64,000 bases of DNA from Pseudisothecium myosuroides (taxonomy: Eukaryota > Streptophyta > Bryopsida > Hypnales > Lembophyllaceae), in NCBI GenBank assembly GCA_951799445.1, contig OX637296.1, forward strand, positions 11,532,001 through 11,596,000, written 5' to 3'. Made by a program: the position numbers and the translations under genes. Below, piece after piece: positions 11,046-24,140 of this stretch. Position 1 is the stretch's first letter, and every line of letters begins with the position of its first letter. The notes under the pieces were generated by a model. The model was not told where the DNA came from and made no database searches. It saw nothing but the letters and a program-made list of their open reading frames with translations.

Positions 11046-14000
11046 TGAATTTCAAAGTTCCTATTAAATTTAAAAAATTAAAAAATTAACTTTTTGACTG
11101 TGGCAACGACACAGGGCACACCAGTCCCAATTAATTTTACAGACTGACTCGCATCTTTCAACTGATTCCAAGTGCAAACATCTGACTCTCCGTCTGGATA
11201 TTTTCTGCATGACAGACGCTCTCGCGAGTACCTTGTTCAGGATGGCAGACCGTCTCCCCATGAGAAAGCCCAGCAATTGGAGGAGCAGATCTCACAGCAC
11301 CAATAACCTTTGTCACTTACTTTCAGTGGTTACAGTAGAGCGATCACTCAGGTGATGCCCGTACGTGAAGGTCTGTCATTCGGCAAGTGAGTGCCGAAAT
11401 AGTTTCTTTTTCGCGTGCAAAGGGGGCGGATTTCAGACAGTTAAAACTATTGGTGGTAGTGTATTATTGGTTGGTAATATTTCATTTGTAATATTCCAAA
11501 CATTCAGACATTCTCAATAATACTTAATTTATGTTTGAATCTGACCTTTATGTAGGGTATCCGGTTGGCTATCAATCCATTGTTCAAGATTCAGAAAATA
11601 AGTTAGTTAATTGCGCAACAACTTGCATTTGTTATAAGACAAAAACAGGCCTAGTAGCAAGCAAATTTGCTACCTAGGTACTTGGGGAGAAGGTATTTGT
11701 CAACTCACGTGTTTGTCAAAAATTGAGAAGTTGGAGAGAAGTAATTTGCAGTAGAATCAAGACATTTTGACAAGGAAAAGAATTTTCTGTGATTTTTTTA
11801 AGTTTTGTTGAGATGAAATTGGTGAAGTGTGACTAGGTAGACCCATGCTAAACCAAACGCTGAATGTGTCCCCTCCCCAAGTGCATTGTCATGAATGATG
11901 CTAAAAGGTTGCTAAGGTCCAGCTAAGATCCATGTGGAGTCAAGGGACAATGAAGCCCACCAACGGTGCTAGTATGTGAGCCCAAGAATGCGAGCTTGTG
12001 AGCATTGAGCCTACAATATAGGTAACTATAATATAGATATAACACACTATAGAAGGTGTATGTATCATAAACACCTATAATATAGGTATTTGTAACACAT
12101 ATATCCTATAATCATATACAGTTTCTACAGTATATACACCTATAACATAGGTGTGTAGTATTCTAGGCTCATAGGCTCACACTCCTATGCTCACAAAATA
12201 GCAAGCCTCTGAAGCCCACTAATCAATAGTGGAATGGGAATTCTAGAAAAAACAAACTTCCATTCTACCGTTGGTCGGTGGGTTTCTAACCAGTCTTGAT
12301 TCCACATGGAGGTTGGCCCTAAAAATGGTAATGGATGGGTGACTGATGCAAATGGGAGGTTGTTTTACCTTATGAGGAGTATCTCCTTATCAAAACTCAG
12401 GTTGGTTAGCAATTGTCTGGGCACCAAGACATTTCAACCATATTTTAAACAATCTAAGGTAGAGCCACTTAAAACTAACTAGCACCCCATAGCTAGTCAG
12501 TAGGGGGGCTTAAGTGTAGCAGACAGGGAGGGTCAATTCCATTGTTCTTTTTAGGATTAATATTGGCTAAAGTATTGTATGCATACCCAAGGGCCATGAC
12601 ACATGGCCCTTATTTTCCGTGATTCACTGAACATGAATTATTTTCTCTGTGAATAGTTTTCCAAGACTCTATATGTTGGACATGGGTCCAATGCAACTTT
12701 TGCCTTGCTAAATTCACTGTAAATTGACTTCAGGTGATAAAATTACTGAAATTTGGACAATCCCCATCATTTATGTCTCTGCACCTGAAGAAATTTTTCC
12801 TTTGCCTTCAAGTACTCCACATCAAGTCCACAGTTGCTCATTCGGTCGGTTATGGGTGGCTCGACTATAGCGATTGGAAAGAAGTTGGAGTCTTGTGCTT
12901 AAATTTTATTTTATTTTCCGGACAGCCATGGAATAAGAATGATGACCAACAGATGAATAAAGACTTGCAAAAGTTTACATAGGAACACGTTTTGTGCATG
13001 GTCTTGACAATATGACCATTTTTGAAATGCTCCAATTATCAACCCACAAAATGGTTAAACAAGCAAGACTGCTCAGCCTCTCTGTATTGTCATAAATTAA
13101 TTCAAAATTTGTGTCCCAAATTTTTCAGACTCCATGTCCCCTTTTCACCGATTGAAACTCATGAAAAAACATACATGGGCTCCAAATAGCTGAGTCTCCA
13201 CCAAACTTTTGTCTGGTGCTCAATCAAAACTTGTCCAGAGGAGTATCAAATAGTCCACTTTACACTTACATGTTAGAAACAGAATCTAGCAAGCACCAAT
13301 GCCTTGGTGAATTTAGAAGTGACGGACTCTATCCAGCAGAGTATTTATCAAAGTATTGGAAGTAAATTCCAATTTGGTAATCCATCAATTTGGGTGCAAG
13401 GCATTAATAAAGAAGACATTAACGCTGCAAAAGAAGTAGCATTCCATGACGTTTCCTTTCTGCAACACTCACCAGAAGAAGCACATCCACAAACTACATA
13501 TATTGAGAGAGCTATGGCACATATTTCCTATTCAATCAATGTAACCTATGTTCTACGTGAATCCATGGTTCACACAAGTTGTGTCCAATGCGTCACAAGG
13601 CAATAACAAGTCCTTGATCATCTTCACATTGTACTTCTTCAATGTCTATTTCAAAGCCTGTCTCCTAAGCTTACAAATTTCTGAATCTTTTCTTCTAAAC
13701 TACGACTACCCTCAAGGGTTCTTATCTCAACTATCTTTTATAAAACAATCAAATTAAGAATCAACATTGCTGACCTAGTACACAACATTCTACAACACAC
13801 CTCGGGCCTAACTACCTTAATTCATGGAAGAAATAGGGTATCCAAGATGCTCTAATCCTGACCTCTTTCTTTGGCACAAATCCTCACATCTTCAGTTAAA
13901 GAATTTAAGCGTTGGAACACAGCCAACTAATTTAGGCGAGTGTAGTTACTGCCAACCACAATGAAAAGGGTGGACGGTCGACACTGCTCTAGAATGTTCT

Positions 14001-14046
14001 GTGAAGGCATGTGTAGTGGTACAATGTGCGACTAACTTCTAGGTAT
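11046..14046. other. Intergenic, mostly unrecognised, with a weak foldback at about 12000-12190
   Basis: Near 12000-12190, TGAGCATTGAGCC on the left and an inverted GGCTCATAGGCTCACAC on the right flank repeated CCTATAATATAGGT-like palindromes, suggesting a degraded foldback element. Elsewhere, including 12.7-13.8 kb, the open frames are short and resemble no known family. Confidence 0.45.
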
Positions 14047-17000
14047 TTACATAGTATCATCATGTCTCAGAATTTCATCAGCAAGAGGATTGAGATACTC
14101 CCACCAAAGCTTGGCACATTCCACCCCTTTCGCTCCACACCGTGAAACCACATCTGCCGAGGCCCCGACTGGCCTGACGCGTTTCCAAGGCTTGAATTTG
14201 CCATTGAAGTGCAGAATCTTGGCAGCATCAGCTTCAAAAGAAATGAAGGGCTTCCGGTCTGGCTTGTGGTTGTACTTCTTCTCCAAATACTCACGCTCTC
14301 GCTCACTGAACTCATTGCGTCCAAGCCCTCGGACATTCCAGTGTGTGTCTAGCTTCTTATACTTTCCGTAAAGGGCTAGCAAGAAGGGTGGTTGCGAAAG
14401 TCCATACCTGAAAAACAACCCGCCCCAAGAAATGAGTACTGCAGCACTATGTGTCCTCATTAAATACCGGCGTTCTATAGAGTATCGAAGGGCAACCAAG
14501 TCCTATCCCAAGTATAGTAGACTCTACTGTATACATAAAAACCAAAGGTAAATGAAATAACCTCTAGCGGCCTCTTATTTATAATTAATTTATAAGAACC
14601 TAAGCAGGACAGCCTATATGGCCTATCAGCCACTGAACCCTATCACACACCCTACTCACTCTGATTCATAGGGTTTATGATTGAAGAGCGTCTTTAAAGA
14701 GCACCCTGACGCCGTAATCAGGGGTCTTCATCTGCAAGGGGTCTTCAAAGCATCGGGTCAAGAGGAAGAAACCCTACAGTATGCTGGGGTATCCGCCTCT
14801 GGATGATGCAAACTAGGCAAAAGATTGGACGCTCATGTAACAGTTACTGCCAAGCTACAAGTATCATCTGATTTCTAGACATACTTCCAAGATGCAAACA
14901 CTTCAAAAGGGATTAGTTTCTGAAAACCATACTTGTAAAGTAGTTCATCGGCATTCTGAAACTCGTCCATCCACCAGAGAATAGCCTCTGTCACATTCTC
15001 TTTGATCCATTGTTTGGTGTCAACAACAAGCACACCTCTGTTGAACACACAAGCCTCCGGATTGATAGGCACATTAGGAACCCAGCCAGGCTTATCAGAC
15101 CGTGCCTGAATCTTTGCCAGTTGGTCAAAATTGAAGTAAGTCTCGAGCTTTTGCGAACAGTCCTCCACTGCAGCAGCTGCCCTATCTTCGAGATCCATCT
15201 GCATAAGCTCCTCAATGTTACCCTGCAGAATAAATAATCCAAACTCAGTGGTTCATTCAGTATATCATAAGCATTGACCATGATGGGACCCAATACAACT
15301 CCATAATGACTGAAAAATATCCATTTCACGAATAGTAAATACGAGTTCCAATGAACATGAGATGATTTGTAACTTCTAGAATTTTTAATCACGGCGTGCA
15401 CAAACGGCCAAAAGCAGCGGCTTCCATATCTACAAGAACCGAAACAAATCCTTTCGGAAGTTTCAAGGAAGGCAACAAAATGTATCGACAGAGAGGAGGA
15501 ATCATGTCCTACGTTTATTAGCAATAGAAATAAGTTTGGGAAGTTAGTATGATCGACTATTAGTTTCCAAAGCGGAATACCTATTTTTAGATTGGACACT
15601 TGAGGGTTAAGTGAATTCACAAGGAGGTTGGAGAATCAGTTGCACACCTTCACAACGATATCAGCATCTAGGTAGATGAACTTGCCAACATCTGGGAAGT
15701 GACGGGGCAGTAGGAAAGGTATAAAATTGTACACGCTCTGTAGCTCTGGTCTTGCCTTACTATTCTTCCGGAATGTAATATGCTCCTCCATCTCTTTCAA
15801 GTCAATAGTTTCACTGTAAAGAGCGACACAACCTCAGTCTTATATTAACAACAGAACTCAACAATGAATACGCTTGAGATACAGAATCACCATGAACAAA
15901 CCTGCCAAATTGACAAAGTCAGCACTGCGACTAGAGTTTCATGGAAGAGCATAATCACCTGACTATCTCAATCTTCGCATCCCTAAAGAAAGCAGCCAAA
16001 TGCTTTGCCCTGAAGCGATGGCCTGGCGGTAACACCAGATGGAAGTGCAGGCGTTCGGGATGCCTATTTCCAAACTGACACCAGTAAGGTTCGTAACATT
16101 ACGTCAAAGGAAATTTAACCCCTAGAGAACCTAGGATTCATGGTTATAAACTGACCAATTCAAATGATCATATTGTGAAAACTATAGCTCAGATGGGGCC
16201 AAATTTATAACAACAAAATCAGTGAAGAATATTGTATGTATTGGTCAAGCAATAAATAAAAACCAAAATTGGGCGTCTTAAGCCGTCAGGGTTTAAGGAA
16301 ATTGATAGTCAAGAGGTAAACCCTTAATGTATCAAGGTGACCGATCTAGTCACTAATGCATTGAAGTGCAACAAACTGGACCTTTGGAGGTTAATTTCTC
16401 TTGCATACAGAAATACTGCAAACCAACAATCAGTCACTTTTTCTAGCACAACTTCGTCCTTGTTTCTTGACATCATCACAAGACCTGCAGAATGAAGAGG
16501 ATATTACACTCACAAGGCATTGGAGATGGTGGAATTCACGAGCACAGCCAGTGGCCGAAAGTCGCTTGCATCGGTGCTCACAAAGATGTGAACCACCTGC
16601 TCGCCAGCTTTCTTCAGGAAAGCCAGAGTATCTTCGTCGTGATTCTCTTCCTGCAACCATTTGTAACCTCTACAATGTCAGAAAGAGCAGGTGTGGGATT
16701 TGCTGTGCTTGCACCGCTATTACATAACATCCGTTTGGTTCACCACCTCCACAGAATTCAAGCTCCTAAAATACCTCCCTTTGCACATGCCAAACTTTTG
16801 TGCTTCTTCTCTTCACAATAACACACGCAACAGACATGCCGACAAAGCTCCAGCGAATTCAAAGAAGGTAATGCACAAGTCGTACCGAACTAGAATAGTG
16901 ATAGAAACACCATAAACAGTCGTTCAATGCAAATACTGTTGGCTTTCATAACCAACAAACTGAATAGCAATCTGAATTCATCATTCTAATTAAGGGATGC

Positions 17001-18284
17001 TAGTACTGGCGTGCAGAAGAAGGCAATTTCAAAATCACGTTTCAAAACCCTACGACGGGGATAGTACTTTGGCGAAAACAGAATCACTTTGTGGTAACAA
17101 CCTACAAATCGGGGACCAGGAATTGCAAGGTCTGAGACCCCAATTCGATCATATTTTCAGCTAAGGTTTGTACACTAGCTTGCAATCTTGCCATTAACAA
17201 CATAGTAAAGAACTGATAAGACCTGTATGGGAGTAGAAGAACGCTTAATCCAATTCAAGATTAGAAAGCCACCCAATCTTGGCCAGTCACGTCAGAATTC
17301 AAAGCTGATTCCAATTCTCAAATTAAAGGAAGTGCAGCTCTACAAGGGCAAAAGAATGAAAGCTATGAAGGCGCTACAGGCATGATCAAAAGAGCAGGAA
17401 ATCTCGACACCACACACCCATAACCTCCTCATCCATTCATAAGTGCATCTGACTCCCAATTCATAAGTGCATTCCAAAACACTTCTAAAACAAAAAAGCT
17501 ACGAACTTGATATCTGAGTGTGATGCTGACTCCAATTCTCATTCCAATTCCAATTCAAGGTTACACGTTAGCAAGGGCTACAGACATGAAAAGAAACAAT
17601 CGAAACACCAAATACTGGACCTCCTCAGTCAAACTGCTTCCCAATTCATACGAGCATTCGAAAACACTAATAAACCAATAGGGCTGTGAATTCGATATCT
17701 AATAAGGGTGATGCTGATTTCGATTCTCAAATTTTAGGTTGCTGTTAGCAAGGGCTACAGACATCACCAAAAAAAATCGTAACACCAAATGCTGGACCTC
17801 TCCTCAGTCAATCTGCTTCCCACATAATATGTTTACACGCATTCACCAACACTTCCAAACGGGAGCAAGAATTTGGAAATTTCACACAGAGAGAGGCAAG
17901 AAGAAACCGCACCTCGGCGGCCACGGTGGCGTGCGCTTCTTGCGCGGCGAGGTCCTGCGCCTGCTGCACTTGCACCTCATCCAAGGAGCTGTAGAACGCG
18001 TCCTTGCCCGTGTTCTGCACGATGCGCGGCTCCCCATGCGGCACCCATCGCTTCAGTCGGTCCTGCGGGTGCCGCCAATGCGTGGACGGGTACAGCTGCA
18101 GCGCCAGAAAGCCGCACATCAACAAGACCGCCACGTACGGCATGCCCGGCCACGGCTGCGGCGCCGCCTCTAAGTCGGGGCGAATGCCGCGAGACCTGGA
18201 GGAGGCCTCGTCGTCGTCGTCCCCGCCGCGCTGCGGTTGCGGCCTGCGGGTCGCCATCGTCGAGTACGGCTGGTAGTCTGCCAT
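14047..18284 (-). CDS. GT8-family glycosyltransferase, type II membrane protein (GLT8D-like)
   Basis: The gene encodes a probable Golgi retaining glycosyltransferase of CAZy family GT8, which transfers a sugar from a nucleotide sugar; donor and acceptor are unknown. Six exons close in phase to 476 codons plus stop: 17913-18284, 16514-16650, 15959-16063, 15648-15813, 14933-15222 and 14047-14407. An acidic cytosolic N-terminus is followed by a single membrane anchor at about 49-64 (VAVLLMCGFLALQLY) and then the luminal domain. The metal-binding DxD is DAD at 254-256 in FIYLDADIVV. NRGVLVVDTKQW lies at about 321-332, WNVRGLGR at about 380-387 and the C-terminal HFNGKFKPW at 423-431. The GT8 core is clear. 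WNVRGLG and HFNGxxKPW resemble the GLT8D group more than the GAUT, GATL or GUX pectin and xylan enzymes, which is a subfamily judgement from memory. The start at 18284 gives MADYQPY; no upstream in-frame ATG was seen. Confidence 0.9.
17300..17850. repeat. Degenerate tandem repeat in GT8 intron 1, about 190-220 bp unit, 2-3 copies
   Basis: GATGCTGACTCCAATTCTC near 17522 recurs as GATGCTGATTTCGATTCTC near 17709, and a more diverged form lies near 17302. GTTAGCAAGGGCTACAGACA also recurs about 187 bp apart. The repeat lies wholly within the first intron. Confidence 0.65.
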
Positions 18285-19015
18285 GCCCACCCCACTCTCA
18301 AACACTCAACACTCAACTCAACTCGTCCTCCTCAACAAACAACAATCACCACTGCCCTAAAAACCTCGGCACAATCCCAGAATCCCCCCAAAACCCCAAA
18401 ACCCACAATTTTTCCCAAGCATGTTTGAATTTAAGTCTGTTTCAAAACCCACCCTGCGAGAGGACTAATTCCCAGTGCTCGATCCCTCACCTCCCACCTC
18501 CCATCAGGTTGTGAAAACTAGGATGCAGGGGATGGATGGGAGGGGTGTTGTAGTTATAAGCGGGAAGTTGAGGTCGATCTGAGGCGAATCCTGGAGTCCA
18601 CGGGACTCCGGAGCGTCGTGAGGCGCTTGTGAAGAGTCTAATTTACTGTACCTCTCTAAGTTAGCGGAAGTACGCTTTAGTGTGGCATCGAGGAATCTCC
18701 AGATCTTCGGGGGAAGAGCGACGGAGATTTTGTTCGCTCCGTCAGTCCGAACTTCGGGCGAGGTCGGAGGACCCCACTTGGCTCACTTCTGTTTAGCCGA
18801 CGAGGCAATGACAACGATGATGCTTTCGCAGCAAAGACGGAATTGGCACTTGTCTCTGTCTCGCAGTAGTGAGGATTTGGTCGCGGTCCTCGCGGGGGAA
18901 GAACAAAGCAAGCGTCCAGTGAAAGGGGTGCCGCTGGCGAATTTCTTGGCTCGCTCCCGACGCGACTCACGCACTCAAGGGGACGGACTGCGAGCTGTGC
19001 ATTGCTGAAATTTCG
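18285..19015. other. GC-rich 5' flank of the GT8 gene
   Basis: This CpG-containing sequence directly upstream of the GT8 ATG contrasts with the AT-rich DNA beyond 19.0 kb and probably holds its 5' UTR and promoter. Open frames of about 100 codons on both strands at 18.68-19.0 kb lack ATG starts and family similarity, so I read them as composition effects. No TATA box is obvious. Confidence 0.5.
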
Positions 19016-19149
19016 AACATGAAATTCACTAAAAAATGGACGATTTGATGAGACATGATTTTGTAGAAAAATGGTTTAAGAGAAATGGAGTTCCTTCTTT
19101 GTGAAATTCCCATTCTAAGGTAGGAGGTCCATCTAATCGCTGAAACTGA

Positions 19150-19345
19150 ATTTTGGGGAGGTAAAACATCTTGAAAAAAATTTCAGTAAAATTTCCTTGA
19201 AAGACAAGAAGAAATGGCATCTAACCCATGTTGTTTCATATTTTTTTGGAGCTTTGTGGAATTAGCTATGAAATTTCAAAGTTGAAATGCCATAGGGCTC
19301 TAAAAGCGACCACCTCCTAGAATGTACACTGTCTGTACATTTTGG
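19150..19345. repeat. Dispersed repeat shared with 47165-47335
   Basis: TGGAGCTTTGTGGAATTAG and GGCATCTAACCCA occur in both places in the same order and orientation with over 80% identity by eye. At 47 kb the repeat runs into a short inverted repeat (CCCACCTCCTCAAGTGTACA against TGTACATTTGAGGAGGTGGG). Its class is unknown. Confidence 0.6.
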
Positions 19346-19417
19346 AACATTGAAGAAAGAAAAATGTACCTCTATGTCATGTTCGGTTCAAAATGTCCGG
19401 TCACAGTTCAAGCCTCC

Positions 19418-19708
19418 CATTAGAGGATATCTGAGCATTCAGAAGACCGTTTCAGGGCTGTTCCCAATGCTGGGAACCAGTCCCCGATGTCAGAAAAAAA
19501 AATTATTAAAATTAAAAAAAAAAAAAAAAAGTTCTTAAAATGTTAAAAGAATACTATATTTTTTTATATTTTTTTTCAAAAAAATAAAAAAATGACTTGG
19601 CAGTCGCTTGGCCACGTCGGACTGGCCAAGGCAGCGTCGCAACAGTCCTGCAGAGTTCCCACAGTCCGGGAACTCGCGGGCTCTTAGAAGCCCAAATCTC
19701 CTCTAACA
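19418..19708. mobile_element. MITE, CATTAG family, copy 3
   Basis: The element starts CATTAGAGGATATCTGAGCA, has a GGGAACCAGTCCC-like motif, a central A-tract and a GC-rich segment with GGCCACGTCGGACTGGCC, and ends in a diverged CCCAAATCTCCTCTAACA. Its order and length match the copies at 6708 and 10061. Confidence 0.7.
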
Positions 19709-20616
19709 CTATTTTAGACTTCCCACCATTGCAGTTTGGACTATGGAAGGACACAAGTACAAGAAATTCACAAAAAGGAACTTTGTTTTTATTCCAAAAT
19801 TGACTCCATTTTCAATAGTGCTAGTTTGTAGAGAAATAGATAATCATAATTTTTGATGAGATTAATTTTATAGAAACAAACTACTATAGTATGAATGGCC
19901 CCGTCCCTCTAGCATTGACACATTTTTCAAGTAATGGACATATATTCAAACTTTCTCACATGTAACTTCTATAGATGCAAAGTCTCCTCCCCACAAACTA
20001 AAACCAAACAATTATAGATCAATAGATGTGACTATAAGTAGTTTTAACCTTGCAACGACACCAACCCCAAAAATTGGCGGTGGGATGATTTTGGAACAAT
20101 ATTGTAAGAGAACAAAAGTTCATTTTTCATTCAAATTCGTTTTAGGAGTTGCTTAAATGAATTTAAAGCTAATGAGGTTTGAAAAATCCCTTATTATAAA
20201 TATTTTAGATTTTTTATAGAGAGGAAGATACAAGAAAAATGGATCATCAAAAGTGATCATTTTAGTATAATTTAGGAGCTTGTACCTCCTTATTTTTGAT
20301 TTGAGTTTTACACCTTCAAAAGAATTTTTTTGCAATTGAGCTAACTAATGAATTGAAGCTTATCAAGACTAGTATGTACACCAATTTGAAAATTTGAAAA
20401 AAACTAAAATTAAATTATTTATTGCCATTTTAACTTTGGATCTATAACCATGTTCTAGTGTTTTGCTAGTTGTAGAATGACACACAATTTTGGTTCACAC
20501 ATGAGTTCACACCATGATATTCTATACTATAGTATACACCTGTGATAAAAATTTCAGATTTTTTTAGTTTATTTTTGTATTTGATACAAATTTTCTTTCA
20601 CTATTTAAAAAAATTC
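19709..20616. other. AT-rich intergenic, nothing recognised
   Basis: No coding family, RNA gene or element end was identified. Confidence 0.5.
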
Positions 20617-20932
20617 ATGGCCAATTTCATTAAAATGGCGATATTCCGTTAATTTGGCTCTTTTAGCAGTTCAGACTGCCCACTCTAAACTGTTTTTTCT
20701 ATATTAGAATCTATACTTATATTAGATTTTTGAAATCTACAATTGTCATAAATATTTAAAATCTATATCAATCCTAGATTTTTAATACTTTGTTGTCTGA
20801 TATCTATATCATTCCTAGATTTTTGAAATCTAAAAATGACCTAGATGTTAGCAATGTACACTTGTCCTAGATGTCACGATGTGAAAATGGCACATGGAAT
20901 ACCACCATTTTAATGAAATTCCCCATATTCAT
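20611..20932. mobile_element. MITE with ATTTCATTAAAATGG ends and 7-bp direct flanking repeat, copy 1
   Basis: The left end AATTTCATTAAAATGGCGAT and the right end ACCACCATTTTAATGAAATT are inverted copies extending to ATATTCC/GGAATA. ATTCATG flanks both sides directly, a probable 7-bp target-site duplication. A second member with its own 7-bp duplication lies at about 54068-54274. Confidence 0.7.
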
Positions 20933-20973
20933 GCAAATTTCAATTTTCAAGAAAAAATCTACAACTTTGCAAC

Positions 20974-21840
20974 TTAACCTTTAGAGGTTTACGCATCCAA
21001 AAAGTAGATGGACCTTGATTGCAACTTTCAAAATTATAACTACTTTTGGAATTTGATTTATATGAGGAAATGGTGCTTGACAAGTTTTGTTTCTGCTCCA
21101 TTTAAATTTTTTGAAAATTATCAAAAATTCAAAGAATTATTGCAATTGAAAGCTCCATATGTTAGAATCCAAATAACATAGTATGGTGTGTTTTTCATTC
21201 ATGTATATAATTTATTTTAAAATTTAAATTATAAAATTATGTTTCACATTCAATCCTTTATTTATAGTAAAAGTCATAGATTATTCTAATGTATATTATA
21301 ATTGATATAATTTGATTTCCCCCTTCAGCTTTAAAGAATCACAATAATTTGACTTTTCCATCAAATTTATTGAAAAAAACCCATAATAGAAAATGCATTC
21401 TTCTACTATCAATATAGCAATATAGCAAAAACTATCAAAATTTTATACATTTATGAAGTAAAAGTTTAAATTTGGTTTGATAGTTGAATTTGACTTCAAG
21501 GTCTTTGTTGTTGCTGTTTTCAATGTAAAAAATAAAATAACCAATTAAAAATTTTTCACACTTATTCTATTGCTACTTGTACCTCTTAATCCGGAAATTT
21601 CAAATCATTTTGATTGTTTTAGCTATTTTTACTTATTTATGTTCAATTTTTGCAACCAAAATGATAACAATTTTATTTTCTTACAAAATAAATTGAAATT
21701 TCTCACAGTGACATACAATTCATAGTTTCAAGTAATAAAAATAAAAGATTTTTGTTTGAACCCAATATAAAAGGCTAAATTTATCTCTGATAGGAAGTTT
21801 GACCATAATATTACAATGGATCAAGTCCTTTAGGGGTTAA
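20974..21840. mobile_element. TTAA element remnant in duplication copy 1
   Basis: The right end GTCCTTTAGGGGTTAA is intact, with its TTAA at 21837-21840. The interior from about 21078 is collinear with the element at 30889-31727. The left end is diverged (TTAACCTTTAGAGG at 20974) and its first 90 bp do not match the partner, so this copy is rearranged at the left. Confidence 0.6.
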
Positions 21841-22499
21841 AGAAGGCATGTCATTTCATCTTTCAAAAAACATTGTAAAAAATTTCATTCATAAACAGTT
21901 ACAGAATGAGAGCATATAGAGAGATGCATTCTGAAGTCAGGCCATACCAAGCGCTGCTGATTCTCTTGCAAAGTTAGACCTCTTGTTTCAATCGAACTAA
22001 ATTAGTATTGGATTCATGCATACTTTGGTATCTAGATGGTTTAAGGTTTGGAAGTTATCCCTGTTATTGTTTTGAGGAGGACCTTGATTTCAATTTGAAT
22101 CCAAGGGTTAATTTGAATCCAAGGGCCTTTCAGTCAAGCTGTTGCTAACGATATTTTTTTTTCTTGAGTTTGGGTCCATCATCATCTAGGTCAATCACAT
22201 GCAATCAAACTGTTTTATGAAACATCTTTTTGACTCCCAACATGAGTCTTATCACAGGACGTGTCGCATTGAGCACATGTTTACGCAACATCTGAAAACA
22301 TTTTCTGCGGTAATAAGAGAATACGAGAATGAGTTGAGAGTGTGCAGGACAGAGAGGAATTCGTCTCTATGAGTCACTGGCTCAAGGAAGTTGTGCAGTG
22401 AGATAAGAATTTGGAGTGATGTTGTAAGTTTATTTTGTGAATTTGATATGAGGGAGGAGTGAGATGCAATACATCTCTACAGTAGACATCATATTCGAC

Positions 22500-24140
22500 A
22501 GCTTCCATTGTTGCAAGGCTTATTTAAAAAAAATCTGCGTTACTTGCACGTGAGGTGTATGTCGCTGAAGCTGTCATCACATGTAAGATGGGCAAAGGAG
22601 GTATTATTTGCACTTAACACATCACGAGAGTGTTTTGTGTGCGAACTTTGGAGAGGACCCTGCAAGAGCAGGAAACGGCGCTGTCTGGAGTCGTGAGGTT
22701 GTGTAGCAGTAAGTAAAATTCCGTTCAGCTCCGCTCATGAGTGACCTAATTCGAACGAAAAATGGTGCAGTAGCACCAACTAATTGTGCCTGCGCGTTTT
22801 CTTATGTCCAATTTCAGTCTGTGCTCATGCAAGACGGGTCTCGAACGCGGCAGATGTCGGTTGAATCCACTTTTCGGGGAATTGGAAGTGTGGGCAGCAG
22901 CGCTGTCATTCTTCTGTCAGGAGGCCACGTTGCGGAGCTTCAAATTCTCTTGCGTACCGAGTATGCTGAGACCGTGCTCAGTACCCGGAGAGATTGCATT
23001 CCATTCTCGGCAATTGGAGTGAATGGGAAGAGCCCCGTCACGGCGGGTTCGAAGTCGATTGTTACAATGTAGACCGTGAGAATTTCTCAGAGCACAATAT
23101 ATCATCGTAGCAATCGATCATCTGGACAGTCCACGGTTCCACGGATCGCGGACTTTGGTCGTATTGGTGCGTCACATTCGATGAGTGGACATTCCACGCT
23201 ATATATATGAGTGTTTTTGTTCTGAGGCCATTCAGAAGGTGTTCAAGACCTCCATCTCCCGCAAGCAGGGGAGAATCCGTCCAACCGGTGCGTCACATTC
23301 GGTTCATGATTATAAATAGACACTAACAATCTGGAGTTGCGAAACTGGACTTATAGACGAAGAAGAACAGAACCTGTTGCGATGCAACATTAGGGTTTAG
23401 CGATGAAGCATTTGTGCAGATAAGAATGGCACGGATGAAATCGTGACACAGTTGGCATGAGATAGTGGTTCCGCAAATACAAACTTATCAAGCATTCATT
23501 TCAACCTAAGGCACGTACCTATGCAAGTGAAAATTCAAATTAAGGTAGGTAGGTCATTTCACTAATTTAACTCAAATCATTATTTTCTGCCGTGTGATTG
23601 ACGTTAGGTTTTTTCATTTAGTGAATCGAGATCCCAAATATAACAAGACATAGGCTAGAGTGACATGGGATGGAAGCTTGAGAAAATCGTGCATCTTCTT
23701 TCAAATACCGACAAGACTCATCAAAATTTCAACTGTGTAAACCTGAAATATTGACAGCTCTAGCGATGCAACTAAATTCTACACAATTGGACTCATCTAT
23801 CCTAAGCCGTAAAACCATACGTGGCACCTTTCCATATGTGCATTGCCCATCGCAACCGGTGATTCCCTAGCAACTTTGAAACTCAAGTTGCAATAATACG
23901 AACCCTGAGCCCTCAGATCCTTACTGGGTAGCTTTCAGGTGTGCTTTCAGGTGTAGTTACCAAACCCAGTGGAACATCAACTGGACCCGCTGTCAATTGC
24001 GCAATTTCTCGACCGGTTCATGGGTTGCTCGCGCCTTCAGCAAGTTTCCAAAAATCAGACAGTCCTTCGCTTCACCGTTTCTAGACCGGTTTTATTAGAG
24101 TTGAACTTACTAAGGTTACGGGAGCGCATTTCCCAGAGAA
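22500..24140. other. SDR downstream flank, copy 1, non-coding
   Basis: Open frames at about 22.7-23.1 kb begin like those in the partner copy (32.8-33.2 kb) but lose frame through indels, so they are not conserved as protein. From 23700 to the SDR stop the two copies differ at only about one position. Confidence 0.55.

Noticed and set aside
13304..13757. Plus-strand frames of 100 and 69 codons
   Set aside because: The first has no ATG start, and neither has recognisable domains or splice-linked neighbours.
18677..19008. Roughly 100-codon frames on both strands upstream of GT8
   Set aside because: No ATG start, no family similarity and open in both strands, as expected for a GC-rich promoter region.
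22737..23072. Open frame conserved in its first part between the duplication copies (also 32814-33233)
   Set aside because: Indels shift the frame after about 45 codons, so the protein is not maintained. DNA similarity alone explains it.
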